A stretch of 64,000 nt of DNA from Ipomoea triloba (taxonomy: Eukaryota; Streptophyta; Magnoliopsida; Solanales; Convolvulaceae). The stretch spans positions 17,795,589 to 17,859,588 of the forward strand of contig NC_044917.1 of NCBI RefSeq assembly GCF_003576645.1, written 5' to 3'. A program made the translations under genes and the position numbers. Under the pieces are notes generated by a model. The model did no database searches and was not told the origin of the DNA. It saw only the letters and a program-made list of their open reading frames with translations. Each line of letters starts with the position of its first letter. The stretch's first letter is position 1. Positions 23,014 through 34,765 of the stretch are shown here, piece by piece.

Positions 23014-24534
23014 GGGGTGTATTCAATCATGATTTTTACAAACTTTTAAAAACTTTTATGAACTTTAAAAGTTTGGATGTATTCAATTCAAACTTTTAGA
23101 CAGTTTTTAAAAGTCATGCGGTATTCAATCAAGATTTTTAAAGAGTCTTTAAAAGTTGGGTGATATTCGATTAAGACTTTTAAAGAGTCTTTAAAAGTCA
23201 TGTAGTATTCAAAAAGTCATGAATTTGTGTAGACTTTTTAATTTTAGGACTTTTGTAAACTTTTCTTTCTAAAATATAAATAGTTCAAATCCAATCCTCA
23301 ACCCAAGATTTCAAAATTTTATTCCTACCAACTCTGAAGGTTTTCTCTCTCAATTTAAACTCTATTTTTTCTCTCTATTTAAACTGTATAAGCCTTATAC
23401 ATAAATTCAATAAAATGTTTTTTCTTCATTATCATATATTTTCTTCATACCTAAACTCTACTAATTTTTTCTCTCTCCTAAACTTTACAATCTTTCTCTA
23501 AAAATTCGAAATAATATTATTTTTACTTCATTATTGCTTTTATATTTTTTTATCTACGAACTTTTTATCCTTAACTTCTAAACTTTATCTTCAAACCTTT
23601 TCTCCATAACTTCTAAACTTTCTCTAAGAACTTTTTTCTCCCTAAATACTTGTATATTTTGATTTTTATTCATTTTATGTTTATAATTGTAATATCTCCT
23701 TTTTTTTTTTTTATTTTTTTATTTTTTTATTTTTTTTTAACAATAGGCTACTAAAAATAGTGAACTATTATTCGCAATAGCAATTTGAGGTTGCAAATAG
23801 TAGCACTTTGTTGCTGTTCGCAGTCCCAAATTGCAATTGCAAATAATAGTTCTTTGCTTGATGCCTAGCAGTATATCAAGTGTAGTTTTTATATATATTA
23901 TTAATAGTATATTTTTAGTGTTCGCCAAACACCATGTGCTCAGATGACATGTAGTGATTCTCCGTTATGGGAGGTCATGAAATCAAGCCTTAGTGGATGT
24001 GATATTGATTCTTTGTATTTTAACAGGTTGAGAAAGTATAGATGAACAGATACTACAATGTAATAGGGTCAGTTATATTAAAAAAATATTTTTAGTGTTC
24101 AATATTGTTATGAATTTATTATATATGAAATAAATTTTTTTTGTTGATGGTTATTAATAATCTCGCCTGAGTCACCATACTATGGATAAAAATAATAATG
24201 TTGAGAATATTGATGTAGTGAAGAGCTATATAATAAGAAGAATTTTCTGATATATTATAACATGTTTTGTAAGAAAATTATAAATGATAAGAATCGAAAT
24301 CATTGAAAGATTGTAAGGATGTATTGAATTTAGAATTTCAACAACGACTTTTGTAAACATTTTAAAATAAAAAAGTTGATAAAAGTTTATGAATTTTTTT
24401 ATATGTACTTTTATAGAGTATTACAAAGTTTTAAAAAGTTTTGAACGACTCTATGAAAATAAATAAAAATTTATTAAAATTAATAATTTTAGAAGTTTTT
24501 AAAAATTTAGAAAAGTCATGATTGAATACACCCC
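23014..24534. mobile_element. Tourist-like element, third family, with insertion
   Basis: The ends GGGGTGTATTCAATCATGA and TCATGATTGAATACACCCC are perfect inverted repeats of the family at 21858. 'cttttaaagagtctttaaaag' tandem words fill the left arm. The interior has 'ttcgcaatagcaa' words like those in the first copy, and a SINE remnant lies at 23931-24065. Confidence 0.65.
23931..24065 (+). mobile_element. decayed SINE inside the Tourist-like element
   Basis: It begins 'accatgtgctcagatgacatg' (decayed A box). It ends with 'aggttgagaaagta', also found in the SINE at 2909-3050, suggesting the same family. Confidence 0.4.
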
Positions 24535-24604
24535 TTTAGTGTTGAGGTCCATTGTATAGTTTTGGCGTTTGAGGAAATTAAAAAAAATTAGGTTATAAAA
24601 ATAA

Positions 24605-25146
24605 GGGTTACACTTGTGTGAGACCGTCTCACGGATCCTTATTTGTGAGACGGGTCGGGTCGGGTCGATGCAACATGCAACTGTCATACTTATATGGGCA
24701 AATGTCATACTTATATACTCAAATGTAATACTAATTAGGAATACAATTATTGTTACTAATAAGAAAAAATCAATACTTTTGAGGAAAAATGTAATATTTT
24801 TAAATTTTGATGTAAAAGTAGTATTATATTTTCCCCCAAAAGTATTATATTTTTCATAATAAATAATGTTGACAAGTGCCCCTCTTACTTATAAGGGAAA
24901 ATATAATACTTTTGAGAAAAAATGTAATACTTTTAAATCAAAATGTAAAAGTATTGGGAAAATATAATACTTTTGAGAAAAAATGTAATACTTTTAAATC
25001 AAAATGTAAAAGTATTGTATTTTTCCCTTAAAAATATTACATTTATCTTTATAAGTAACAAAAATATTATTCCTGATTAGTATTATATTTGAGCATATAA
25101 GTATGACATTTGTGTGTATAAGGACGATCTCACATAAGCTTTTGCC
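24605..25146. mobile_element. Mutator-like MITE
   Basis: The left end GGGTTACACTTGTGTGAGACC and the right end (read inverted, GGCAAAAGCTTATGTGAGA) are related. A perfect 9-bp duplication 'taaaaataa' flanks the element (24596-24604, 25147-25155). Inside, an 80-bp stretch around 'aatataatacttttgagaaaa' is tandemly duplicated (24900-25020). Confidence 0.7.
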
Positions 25147-25489
25147 TAAAAATAACAATAAAGCAAAAATAGAATAGAAAGTCGGTCAACTTCGTGTGAG
25201 AAAAGAAAATCTGAAGGCAGAAAAGTTCAAACCACACGGCTTTCAACACCCAACACTACATACTGAATAGTACTTACTGCCGTTGGTTTAATCTTGTGCT
25301 AATTGCAAATCACAATCAATATAAATCTTTTTCTTTTTTGGACTTATACGCAGCGTATAAGACACGATTAATGATATTATCATTTATGTGTTATTTACCG
25401 TATATATTACGTTTATAAATTTTGATAGTGATATTAGAAGAAAATGCATTTTTAGACCTCAAGTTATAAAATCCTACTTATTTTAGGGT

Positions 25490-25563
25490 CCGTTTCGAAA
25501 TCTGAAAAATTATTTTCAGAAGTTATTTTAGGATTTTCCAATGTTTTATATATATATATATAT
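25490..25563. mobile_element. truncated Tourist-like end and (TA)n
   Basis: 'gggtccgtttcgaaatctg' with 'ttattttcagaagttatttt' matches the end of the 9980-10531 family. It is cut off at a short (TA)n tract. Confidence 0.4.
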
Positions 25564-25800
25564 AAATGAGAAATATTATTAATCAAGAGGCCAAAACTCA
25601 AGAAAAAGAGAAAAAATTCCAAGGAGACAACATATAGTTGATCTCCAAATCAGACTGAGAGCCTGAAGCATGACACAACATAGCTTCCAGGTTTGCTGTG
25701 TTAGAATAGTTATATCACATGGAATCACAAAATGTGATAATAAGGATCGTATTAACCTCCAGCCATAGTTCTGTGTCAATGAAGGTTGAGTGATCTGGAC
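25564..25800 (-). pseudogene. 3' end of L1-type LINE (fragment)
   Basis: A minus-strand frame open from 25800 to 25579 ends near a 3'-UTR-like stretch 'ttttggcctcttgattaat', common at plant LINE ends. It probably belongs to the LINE at 33423-34760, separated from it by the copia and chromovirus insertions. The assignment is inferred from position and style, not from a clear domain. Confidence 0.4.
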
Positions 25801-26088
25801 TGCTACAGAGATAACGTAAGTATTTTGTCTCTCACTTTGCTAAGCTCTCTCTAGATGGTGTATGAGGAATGTAGTGTGAGCAGTGAGAAAACTTGTGACC
25901 TTATATAACCATGGGCTATCATTGTAGTTATTGTATATCAATAGGTCTCCTAAACCATAACCAGACTTCTAATCACAAAGCCAGTCTAGCTATCAGGTTA
26001 TTAGTGTTGCACCACATATCAAACACTTAATATTATCATAACTTATCCTAATGTTATAATAATCATAAATAGGAAAATGTTACATCTT
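25801..26088 (-). repeat. copia 3' LTR
   Basis: The LTR runs TGTAACATTTTCC..CTCTGTAGCA on the minus strand. It is preceded by a polypurine tract (CACAAAGTGGGAAGA) at 26089-26103. About 245 bp matches the right-hand copy at 27456-27708. The inner boundary is supported by the polypurine tract; the outer boundary (25801) is inferred from a TG dinucleotide. Confidence 0.65.
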
Positions 26089-26392
26089 CCCACTTTGTGC
26101 AAACACCCTAGCCCAAGAACAGAAAAACACCAACCATAGTGATATTTCCTCATTAGCACGAGTAGTATCCATTATGATCAAATGCAAACTGCCCTTAAAC
26201 ACTTAATTAGGAAACAAAACTTAATAAAACAAACCCTATGTTTATTTCAAGTCAAACTTAAGTACATTTTCTCAGTAACATGAAGTAAATGAAGGTCTAC
26301 ACACTTAATTGAGAAAAATGTCTGAATGTAAAAGAATTTTATTAAATTGAATGTATATATACAAATTACGAAATGGATGAAAGTCCCATTTT

Positions 26393-27455
26393 CTAAACTA
26401 GATCCTTGAATGTAAATGGAGGAATGCCTTTAGTCAAGGGATCTGCTAACATCAGCTCAGTATTAATGTGTTCAATGACTACAACTTTATTCTTGACACG
26501 CTCCCTAATGGCTAAGAACTTGATGTCGATGTGTTTACTTCGACTCCCACTTTTGCCATTCTTAGATAGGAAGACTACAGCTGAGTTGTCACAATAGACT
26601 TTCAATGGCTTTGATATAAAGTCCATAACTCTATGCCCAGAGATAAAATTCTTTAGCCAAACACCTTGTGAAGTAGCCTCGAGACATGAAATGAACTCGG
26701 CTTCCATTGTAGAAATAGGTATTAAGGATTGTTTAACACTTCTCCATGAGATAGCCCCACCAACCATAATAAAGATGCACCCAGAAGTTGATCTTCGAGA
26801 ATCAACATAGCCAGCGAAGTCCGCATCAGAATAACCGACAACATCTAAATTGTCCGTCTGCCTAAACCCAAGCTTGTAATCTTTGGTTCCTTTTAGATGC
26901 CTTAGAACCTTCTTTACAACTCTCCAAATGGTCTAATCCCGAATTTTGTAAGTAACGTCCGAGCATTCCAACCGCGAAAGCAATGTCTGGCCTTGTACAT
27001 ACTTGAATATATCCAAGACACCCAACCGCTGCAGCATAAGGGATGTTCTCCATGGAGTCTTTCTCCAAATCATTTCTCGGACATTATTCCAAACTGAATT
27101 TATCCCCCTCTGCTATGGGAGCAACACTTGATGAACAATTTTGTATCTGAAATCTCTCTAAAACTTTGCTTATATAGGTTTTTTGAGATAAACCAGTATG
27201 CCCCAGGACCTATCTCTATGAATTTTAATGCCAATAACATAAGAGGCATCACCCATTTCCTTCATGTCAAAGTTCTTAGAAGGAATTGTTTCACATCACG
27301 AAGCATTCCCTTATCATTGGTGGAAATAAGATGTCATCCACATATAAAATAAGAAAACATATTCGACTCCCACTCACTTTCTGGTATATACAAGGATCTA
27401 AGGGATTTTCAACAAAACCAAATGAAGAAATTACCCCATCGAATGTGATATACCA
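26393..27455 (-). pseudogene. Ty1/copia pol remnant (RT and RNase H)
   Basis: Minus-strand pieces in order: reverse transcriptase with the catalytic LYVDDIL motif (near 27320) and SFGFVENPLDPCIYQKVSG; a middle piece with IPYAAAVGCLGYIQVCTRPD (27060-26990); and RNase H with STMEAEFISCLEATSQGVW (about 26707-26650) and ADPLTKGIPPF near the stop at 26393. Several frameshifts and stops separate them. Gag, protease, integrase and the first half of RT are gone, removed by one deletion joining RT to the 5' LTR. Confidence 0.8.
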
Positions 27456-27708
27456 CTCACTTTGCTTAGCTCTCTCTAGATGGTGTATGAGGAATGTAGT
27501 GTGAGCAGTGAGAGAACTTGTGACCTTATATAACCATTGACCATCATTGTGGTTGTTGTATATCAATAGGTCTCCTAAACCCTAACCAGACTCCTAATCA
27601 CAAAGGAAGTCTAGCTATCAGGTTATTAGTGTTGCACCACATATCAAACACTTAATATTATCATAACTTATCCTAATGTTATAATAATCATAAATAGGAA
27701 ATGTTACA
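27456..27708 (-). repeat. copia 5' LTR, 3'-truncated
   Basis: It matches 25831-26088 closely and begins TGTAACATTTCC at 27708 on the minus strand. It lacks the LTR end, primer site and all of gag. It joins directly to RT codons at 27455 inside a short stretch, 'agcaaagtgag', that the intact LTR also has. Confidence 0.75.
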
Positions 27709-27839
27709 CGTTGACCAAGTAGAAGAAACATAACCAAAACGCAACAAGAAAACAAAGAGTAAAGGAAACAAAATGATGCCAAAACTAAGAGGAGCCCTGA
27801 ACAACAGGTTGGCTAGAGATCCTTAGATGAAGGGACTTA
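27709..27839 (-). other. sequence between copia and chromovirus insertions
   Basis: About 130 bp with T-rich minus-strand character, probably part of the split LINE. No domain is recognisable. Its last four bases (CTTA, 27836-27839) are the chromovirus target duplication. Confidence 0.35.
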
Positions 27840-28299
27840 TGTCACGGACTTGTTTTTCCCTAACAATGTCCCGTGCGGCCTCGGCTATACTTCCTCTCTA
27901 ATAGCCAAGTCAGCCTCGATCCTCACTCGGAAAGGATGTAAGTAAACGATGCGATGGGTACGAATGAAAGTTAAGCAAGAACGTCGCAAAAGAACACGTG
28001 AGCTTTATAGGGAACTTGAATGCCTCGAATTCTTGATAGTTACAAATGAAGGCCCCTCAAGGGGTATTTATACACATCCCACCTCCTCAATGGACGGTGG
28101 AGATCGAATTGATCCTACGGCTATGGTTGCTTCTCTAGAATTCTCTAAAACCTACCTATATACATAGGAAAACTCTATAGAGTTCTAGAATATTCTAAGT
28201 ATTCCTACAACTTATGGAATGCTATGTACAAGTGCCGGAAAATTCTAGAATGGTGTAGCGAACCTCGGATTCTTGCGGAAAAGCTGTCAGGTCGCTACA
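27840..28299 (-). repeat. chromovirus 3' LTR (460 bp)
   Basis: It is nearly identical to 32959-33418; I count two base differences ('aagtcagcc' versus 'aagttagcc', 'ctcgaattc' versus 'ctcaaattc'). The pol frame runs through the polypurine tract (GGTTGGGGAGGA) and stops 13 bp inside this LTR. Confidence 0.9.
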
Positions 28300-31200
28300 T
28301 CCTCCCCAACCGAATTTGTCGACGTCCTCGTCGTCTTGTATGCCTCCAATTGACGCGGAAATTGCCACAAGTCCTCCTCGGGCTCCCAGCTTACTTCCGA
28401 TTCTGGCAATCCTTTCCACTTAATGAGGTAGTGCGTTTGAGGCGGAACTCCTCTCTTGCGAACTACCTTAGACGCGAGCACTTCTTCTATATCTCGATCA
28501 AAAGACTTCGTCACCACAGGCGGTGCTCTTTCGGATAACCCTCGGTTTGGGTCTTCCATGTCTTTGTGATATGGCTTGAGCATACTTACATGGAAGACTG
28601 GATGTATCTTAAGTGAGCTAGGTAGGTCGAGGCGATAAGAAACGTTACCTACCTTAGCGATGATCGGAAACGGTCCCTCATATTTTCGAACTAGTCCCTT
28701 GTGTAATCCGCGAAATGCCTTGAACTGTTGCGGCAGAAATTTAATGAGGACTAGATCGCCCACGATGTACTCTTTCGGCCTCCGCTTTACGTCTGCCCAT
28801 TTCTTTATTCTTTTTCGAGCTTTTTCTAGGCATGAACGGGCTAGATCTGCCTGTTCCTCCCATGCTTTGGCCATCCGGACCGCTCCTGGACTTTCCGCAT
28901 CATGGAGTGAAGTGATCAAAGTATGTGGAGTTAATGGTTGTTGTCCCATGACGATTTCAAACGGGCTCTTTCCTGTCGCCTCACTCCTTTGTAAATTGTA
29001 AGAGAATTGGGCAATATCGAGTAATTTAGCCCAATCTCTTTGATTGGCCCCTACAAAATGTCGCAAATAGCACTCCAACAACCCATTCACCCTTTCGGTT
29101 TGCCCATCAGTTTGAGGGTGGAAGCTAGTTGAGAAGTTGAGTGCTGTGCCTAGTATCTTGAACAATGTTCGCCACATCTTTCCTGTAAAACGGGGGTCCC
29201 TATCGCTGATTATATTCCTTGGCAACCCCCAATACTTCACCACATTTTTAAAGAATGCACGGGCGGCTTCCTCTGCGGTGCATTCCTTAGTGCATGGAAC
29301 GAACGTCGCGTACTTAGAGAATCGATCGACTATCACCATAATGGACCCATATCCCTCAGACTTTGGCAAAGCTGTGATAAAATCCATGGATATGGAGTCC
29401 CACGGTCGTTCCGGAATGGGTAACGGCTCCAAGAGTCCCGCGGATCGCTTATTTTCTACCTTATCCTGCTGGCATACGAGACAAGTCCTTACGTATAATT
29501 CCACGGTGTCTCGCATCCTTGGCCAAAAATATGCTGCTTCCATGAGTGCCAAGGTACGTTTTTGGCCTGGATGTCCTGCCCACCTTGTGTCATGGCATTC
29601 TCTGATGAGGTCCCTTCGTAGATTTCCCCACTTTGGAACAAAGAGACGTCACCCCTCAGTATAGAGCAAGTCATCTTCTACCCAAAAGCGTTGCGTCTTG
29701 CCACTTTGTGCTAACTTCACCAACTCTTTGGCCAAGGGGTCATGTTGGAGTCCTTCTTTGATTCGGTCAATTACGTCCCCCTTTGCATGACTTATTGCTG
29801 CAAATTCTGCTTTTCGGCTCAAGGCATCGGCCACTACATTGGCTTTGCCCGACTTATACTCTAATGAGTAATCAAACTCCGCAAGAAAATCTTGCCATCG
29901 GGCTTGTTTAGGAGACAGCTTCTTTTGAGTTTGAAAGTAACTCGTGGCCACGTTGTCTGTTTTAATGGTGAAGTGTGCTCCAAGCAAATAGTGACGCCAC
30001 ACTCTAAGACAATGTACTACGGCCGTCATTTCCTTCTCTTGTACCGTGTAACGTCGCTCGGCCTCGTTTAACTTGCGGCTCTCGAACGTTATTGGATGCA
30101 TGTCTTGCATTAAGACTCCACCAATAGCAAAATCTGACGCGTCGGTGTGGACCTCAAATGGTTTCGTAAAGTTGGGTAGGGCAAGGACAGGTTCCTGGCT
30201 TACCGCGGCCTTTAAATCGTCGAAAGCCTTTTGACAATCCTCGGACCAAACCCAAGTCTTTCCTTTCTTGAGTAAGTCCGTCAATGGCGCTGCCCTCTTA
30301 GAGTATCCTTCGATGAACCGCCGATAATAATTTACTAGGCCAAGGAACGATCGAAGTTCGGTTACTTTCGTGGGTGCCTCCCAGTCTAGGATCGCCTTGA
30401 CTTTGGCTTGATCCATCTTGAGCTTCCCATGCCCAATGATGTGCCCCAAAAAGTGTACTTCTTCTGTTGCAAAGGTGCACTTTTCTTGCTTCACGTATAG
30501 TTTATTTTCACGAAGTACTTGGAAGACCGTTCGTAGATGTTCCACATGTTCTTCGATAGAGTTGCTGTAGACCACTATGTCATCCAAGTACACGACCACG
30601 AATCGATCCAAGTACGGCTGAAAAATCTTATTCATTAACGTGCAGAACGTCGCTGGGGCATTGGTTAATCCGAATGGCATAACCATCCATTCGAAAGAAC
30701 CATACCGGGTGACGCATGCCGTCTTGGGCTCGTTTCCTTCCGCAATTCGGACTTGGTAATATCCTTTTTGCAAATCCATTTTTGTGTAGATTTTGGCTCC
30801 TCCGAGTTGATCGAAAAGATCGGCAATCAAGGGGATGGGATAGCGATTTTTGATTGTTACCTTATTAAGTGCTCGATAATCGACGCACATCCTCAACGAT
30901 CCATCATGTTTCTTTTGAAACAACACTGGTGCGCCGAATGGTGCTTTCGACGGTCGTAACATGCCGCTTTCCAACAACTCATTGAGTTGTCGCCTTAATT
31001 CCTCGAGTTCATTGGGCGACATGCGATAGGGCGCCCTGGCAGGTGGCTTCGCTCCAGGCTCTAGCTCAATGGTGTGGTCCACCTCTCGTCTTGGTGGTAA
31101 CTCCTTTGGCAACCTCTCGGGCATTACATCCTTATTTTCATCAAGGACCACTCGAATTGATGGTGGAACGACTGACGCCTCTTTGCCTTCGCCATCCATG

Positions 31201-32912
31201 TCAAGTACTGCTAGAAATGTTGGCTCGCCCTTCTTGATGCCCTTTGTAACTTGCATAGCGGATAGTTGGGCTGCCTCGTTCGCTCTCTTCTCAGGCGCTT
31301 CTACCGTGGGAATCATACATGGAGATCCCTTCTCCAAAATGCACATGGTGCTGAACGATGGCATGGGGATGGCAGCAACTTGTCGTAGGAAATCCATCCC
31401 AAGTACAACTTTAAAATCATCCATCGGTGCCACGGAAAAATTTACTAAGCCCCTCCAAGTGCCTAGGCCCAACTCGACGCCTCGAGCTGTGCCATGAAGC
31501 GGTTGAGCCCTCGCGTTTACTGTCTTGAGCCAACCCTCTCCCTTTGTCCAATGTAGGCCAAGTCTCCGTGCCTCCTCCTCGGTCATAAAGTTGTGGGTTG
31601 CTCCAGTATCGACGAGGGCCTTAGTGGGTTTACCATTTATCAATGCTTCGACGTACATTAGCCCCTTACTCTTTGTCGTCGGCATTGTTTTGGCATTTAA
31701 GGCATTAAGGAGTTGGAGCGACCCCATCTTGCTCGCCTCCTCCTCTTCTTGCATCTTGGCCTCATGTTGTTCTAATATGGCGGAGAGAGATCCGAGCTTT
31801 GGGCAATCCCTCATGGGATGCGGCCCCTTACATACAAAACACGCCATCTTTGACAAGAAAGCATTCTTCTTCTCCTCATACTCCTTTCGTGCGGCGTTTC
31901 TGTCCCAGCTCCTAGTTGGTGCCCTTCGTTGGGTGTCTCTTGTTCGCTCTCCCCCACCTTTAGCCGGATACTTGTCCCTCCTTTTCGACGGATCAAAATT
32001 GCTTGGAGAACGAAAGTCAATTAGGGACTCAGCGACGGCAATCGCTTCGTCCACTGTTTGAGCATTTCGTCGCTGTACTTCCTGTTTGGCCCATTGTTGT
32101 AACCCGTCGGTGAAGTGGAACAAGAGATCATCTTCGGAAAGATTAGGGATTTGAAGAATAAGAGTAGTGAACTCTTGTACGTAATCTCGAATCGGTCCTC
32201 GCTGCTTTAATTCCCTTAATTTCCTTCGAGCCTCATAGACCACGTTTTCGGGATAGAAGTGTCGCTTGAGCTCCTTTTTGAAATCTTCCCACGTGTTTAT
32301 GCGGCAAGTTCCACGTTCGATATCGGAATGCTTTCTTCTCCACCAAAGCATGGCGGTATCGGTAAGGTATGGGACAGCGGCTTTAATCCTCTTCGCATCC
32401 TCATTGAGGCTTAGATTTTCGAAATATTGTTCCATTTGCCAAAGGAAATTCTCGACTTCCTTCGCGTCCCTTACGCCTTTAAAACATGTTGGCCGTGGAA
32501 CTTCTATTCTTGTGCTTGACGACGAAGTGCTTACTTCTCCGCTCGCAGCGGCCTTCTTGCACAACGCAAGGTCTTCACGCATTATCTCAATGCTATTTTG
32601 TAAGGATTCGAGCATGGTCATTACTTTCTCCTCGAATTGTTCGAAACGATCCTCTAACGTTTGGTGCTCGTCCTTTACCTTGTCGAATTCTTCAATCACA
32701 TGTTCTTCGAGCGTCTTGAAGTTAAACTCGGCCCTCTCGAGTTTCTCCTCGACTATCTCGAGTTTCTCCCCAAAGTTCCCCACGAGCTGCTCCAAAGCGG
32801 CAACCTCCTTTGCCTTGCTTTGATCGCGCTTCTTGCTTGTCCCCCATGGGACGGGTTCCACCCCTCGTTCCTCGGTCGTGTCCGACACACGAATATCTTC
32901 CACGCTGGCCAT
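28287..32912 (-). pseudogene. chromovirus gag-pol polyprotein with one nonsense codon
   Basis: The first part (32912-29649, 1087 aa) has an N-terminal coiled coil (about 35-118), retrotransposon gag (150-305), a zinc knuckle [13 protein letters not shown] (358-370), protease LVDTGA (D435), reverse transcriptase with YLDD (775-778) and RNase H ([11 protein letters not shown], from about 924). A TGA at 29651-29649 breaks the frame just before the integrase HHCC zinc finger. The frame resumes at once (HDTRWAGHPG .. CLVCQQD) and stays open to 28287. That second part has the integrase triad (D57, D117 and E153 counting from the Met at 29552) and a chromodomain (HYLIKWKGLPESEVSWEPEE). Everything else looks intact. 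TGA probably replaced CGA by methyl-C decay. It is called a pseudogene only because of that codon. Confidence 0.9.
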
Positions 32913-32940
32913 CGCAACGGACTAGCAATCCAATCTCGAA

Positions 32941-32958
32941 CCTGGCTCTGATACCAAC
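32941..32958 (-). promoter_or_regulatory. chromovirus primer-binding site
   Basis: Directly inside the 5' LTR the minus strand reads TGGTATCAGAGCCAGG, complementary to the 3' end of initiator tRNA-Met, the usual plant LTR-retrotransposon primer. Confidence 0.85.
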
Positions 32959-33418
32959 TGTCACGGACTTGTTTTTCCCTAACAATGTCCCGTGCGGCCT
33001 CGGCTATACTTCCTCTCTAATAGCCAAGTTAGCCTCGATCCTCACTCGGAAAGGATGTAAGTAAACGATGCGATGGGTACGAATGAAAGTTAAGCAAGAA
33101 CGTCGCAAAAGAACACGTGAGCTTTATAGGGAACTTGAATGCCTCAAATTCTTGATAGTTACAAATGAAGGCCCCTCAAGGGGTATTTATACACATCCCA
33201 CCTCCTCAATGGACGGTGGAGATCGAATTGATCCTACGGCTATGGTTGCTTCTCTAGAATTCTCTAAAACCTACCTATATACATAGGAAAACTCTATAGA
33301 GTTCTAGAATATTCTAAGTATTCCTACAACTTATGGAATGCTATGTACAAGTGCCGGAAAATTCTAGAATGGTGTAGCGAACCTCGGATTCTTGCGGAAA
33401 AGCTGTCAGGTCGCTACA
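32959..33418 (-). repeat. chromovirus 5' LTR (460 bp)
   Basis: It begins TGTAGCGACCTGACAGC and ends GTCCGTGACA on the minus strand. It is the partner of 27840-28299. Confidence 0.9.
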
Positions 33419-33422
33419 CTTA

Positions 33423-34760
33423 GCTTGCTTCCATGCTGCATGCTGTGACATGGCTGCTGCCTTTACCTTCCCAGGATCTCAGCTCGCATTACTCCAAACC
33501 AGGTCATTCCTCCTTTTCCAAAACATTCCACGCTAAGAAAAGTGCATGCACCCCAGAATCCTCATTTAAGGTACTCACAAACCTCTCTAGGATCATACTA
33601 GTGGAATCATCTTGATGAATGCAGTCTATTATATTATGTGAACTCCAAACTAGCGCCACCCTGGGACAATGAAACAAAACGTGGCTTGTAGACTCCTGAG
33701 CTGATGAACACAGTGGACATGTCGTCAACCTCCACCCGTCTCAACTTCAAATTCGACCAGACCGGGATGATTCCATGAATACACCACCAACCTCCGTATT
33801 ATCCCAATTTTACCAAGCTTTGAGCAGCGTAGATATTGCACCAGATAGCTTGGGTTGTTTCCTAGATTGGCCTTAAGGAAAGAACTATTCTGAAAATATC
33901 TGGCTTTATAAACTTTGGTAGCCAAGGAATTCCGGTTAGTCAGGACTCAGGAATCTCCAACCCTGCTTTGCTAACAAGGCCAAATTAAACTCATGCAACT
34001 TACGGAATCCAAGACCACCCCTGCATTTAGGAACACACATACGAGACCAACTCATCTAGTGAATACCCCCACCACTTTGTCCCTGTGCACACCACCAGAA
34101 TCTGTTCATCTAACATTCCAACTGCTCACATAAGGTCTTAGGGATTAGGAACACACTCATCGTAAAGGTAGGCACTGCTTGAGCTATGCTTTTAAGAAGA
34201 ACTTCTTTCCTAGCATGAGATACAAGCTTATTCTACCACCCATTTACACGTTGCCTTATTCTCTGTTGAAGGTAGCCAAAAACTGCCTTTTTGTTCCTTC
34301 CAATCCACGCTGGCAACCCCAGGCACTTGCAAAAATTATCTCTTCTCTGCATTGCAAATATTGAATAAATCATGTCTGCATTCATCTACGATGTGCTAGA
34401 GCTAAAAGTGACACAAGATTTAGTGTAATTAATAGTCCGCCCTGAAGCCTGCTCATGCAGATCCAAACACCTTATAATAGCCCTTCCTTCATCCATTTTG
34501 TCCTTGAAAAATAGTAAACTATCGTTCGCGAAGAACAAGTCGGTTAAAGAAGGAGCTCTATGTGTAACTCTACAGCCCCGAAACTGCCACTTTCTTTATG
34601 CTTCTTTGAGTAATGCAGTCAACCCCTCAGCGCATAAAATGAAGTGGTATGGAGACAGTGAGTCACCTTGACGTAACCCCCATGATGGCGTAACCAACCC
34701 CACCACCCTCCCATCTACAGTGATATTATACTCAATTATCGTAACACAAAGCAAAATCGG
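33423..34760 (-). pseudogene. L1-type LINE ORF2 remnant (RT to zinc-binding region)
   Basis: Minus-strand pieces in order: RT motif LRQGDSLSPYHFILCAEGLT (near 34680-34620); FANDSLLFF where FADD is usual (near 34530); [20 protein letters not shown] (near 34050-33990); KARYFQNSSFLKANLGNNPS (33900-33840); and the zinc-binding motif CPLCSSAQESTSHVLFHCP (33720-33660). Frameshifts and stops separate them. The RT active site Asp is changed to Asn, so it was dead before or after breakage. It is cut on the left by the chromovirus; its 3' end is probably at 25564-25800. Confidence 0.8.
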
Positions 34761-34765
34761 ATAAA

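Larger units (their letters stand above)
27840..33418 (-). mobile_element. Ty3/gypsy chromovirus, nearly intact and young
   Basis: A complete 5.58-kb element with paired 460-bp LTRs, primer site, gag-pol with C-terminal chromodomain and polypurine tract. A 4-bp duplication CTTA flanks it (27836-27839, 33419-33422). The two LTR differences imply recent insertion. Short LTRs and a CX2CX3HX4C gag knuckle suggest the Reina/Galadriel side of the chromoviruses rather than Tekay, a family-level inference. It sits in the minus-strand LINE. Confidence 0.9.

Noticed and set aside
25801..27708. Clean 5-bp target duplication for the copia element
   Set aside because: Flanks 'tggac' and 'cgttg' do not match, so either the outer boundary is off or the flank has changed; not claimed.
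29649..29651. TGA in chromovirus pol as a programmed readthrough codon
   Set aside because: It lies just before the integrase zinc finger, not at a gag/pol border, and fits a single CGA-to-TGA decay; no readthrough signal was seen.
28660..32823. Long plus-strand frames (up to 185 codons) within the chromovirus
   Set aside because: Antisense shadows of the gag-pol frame.
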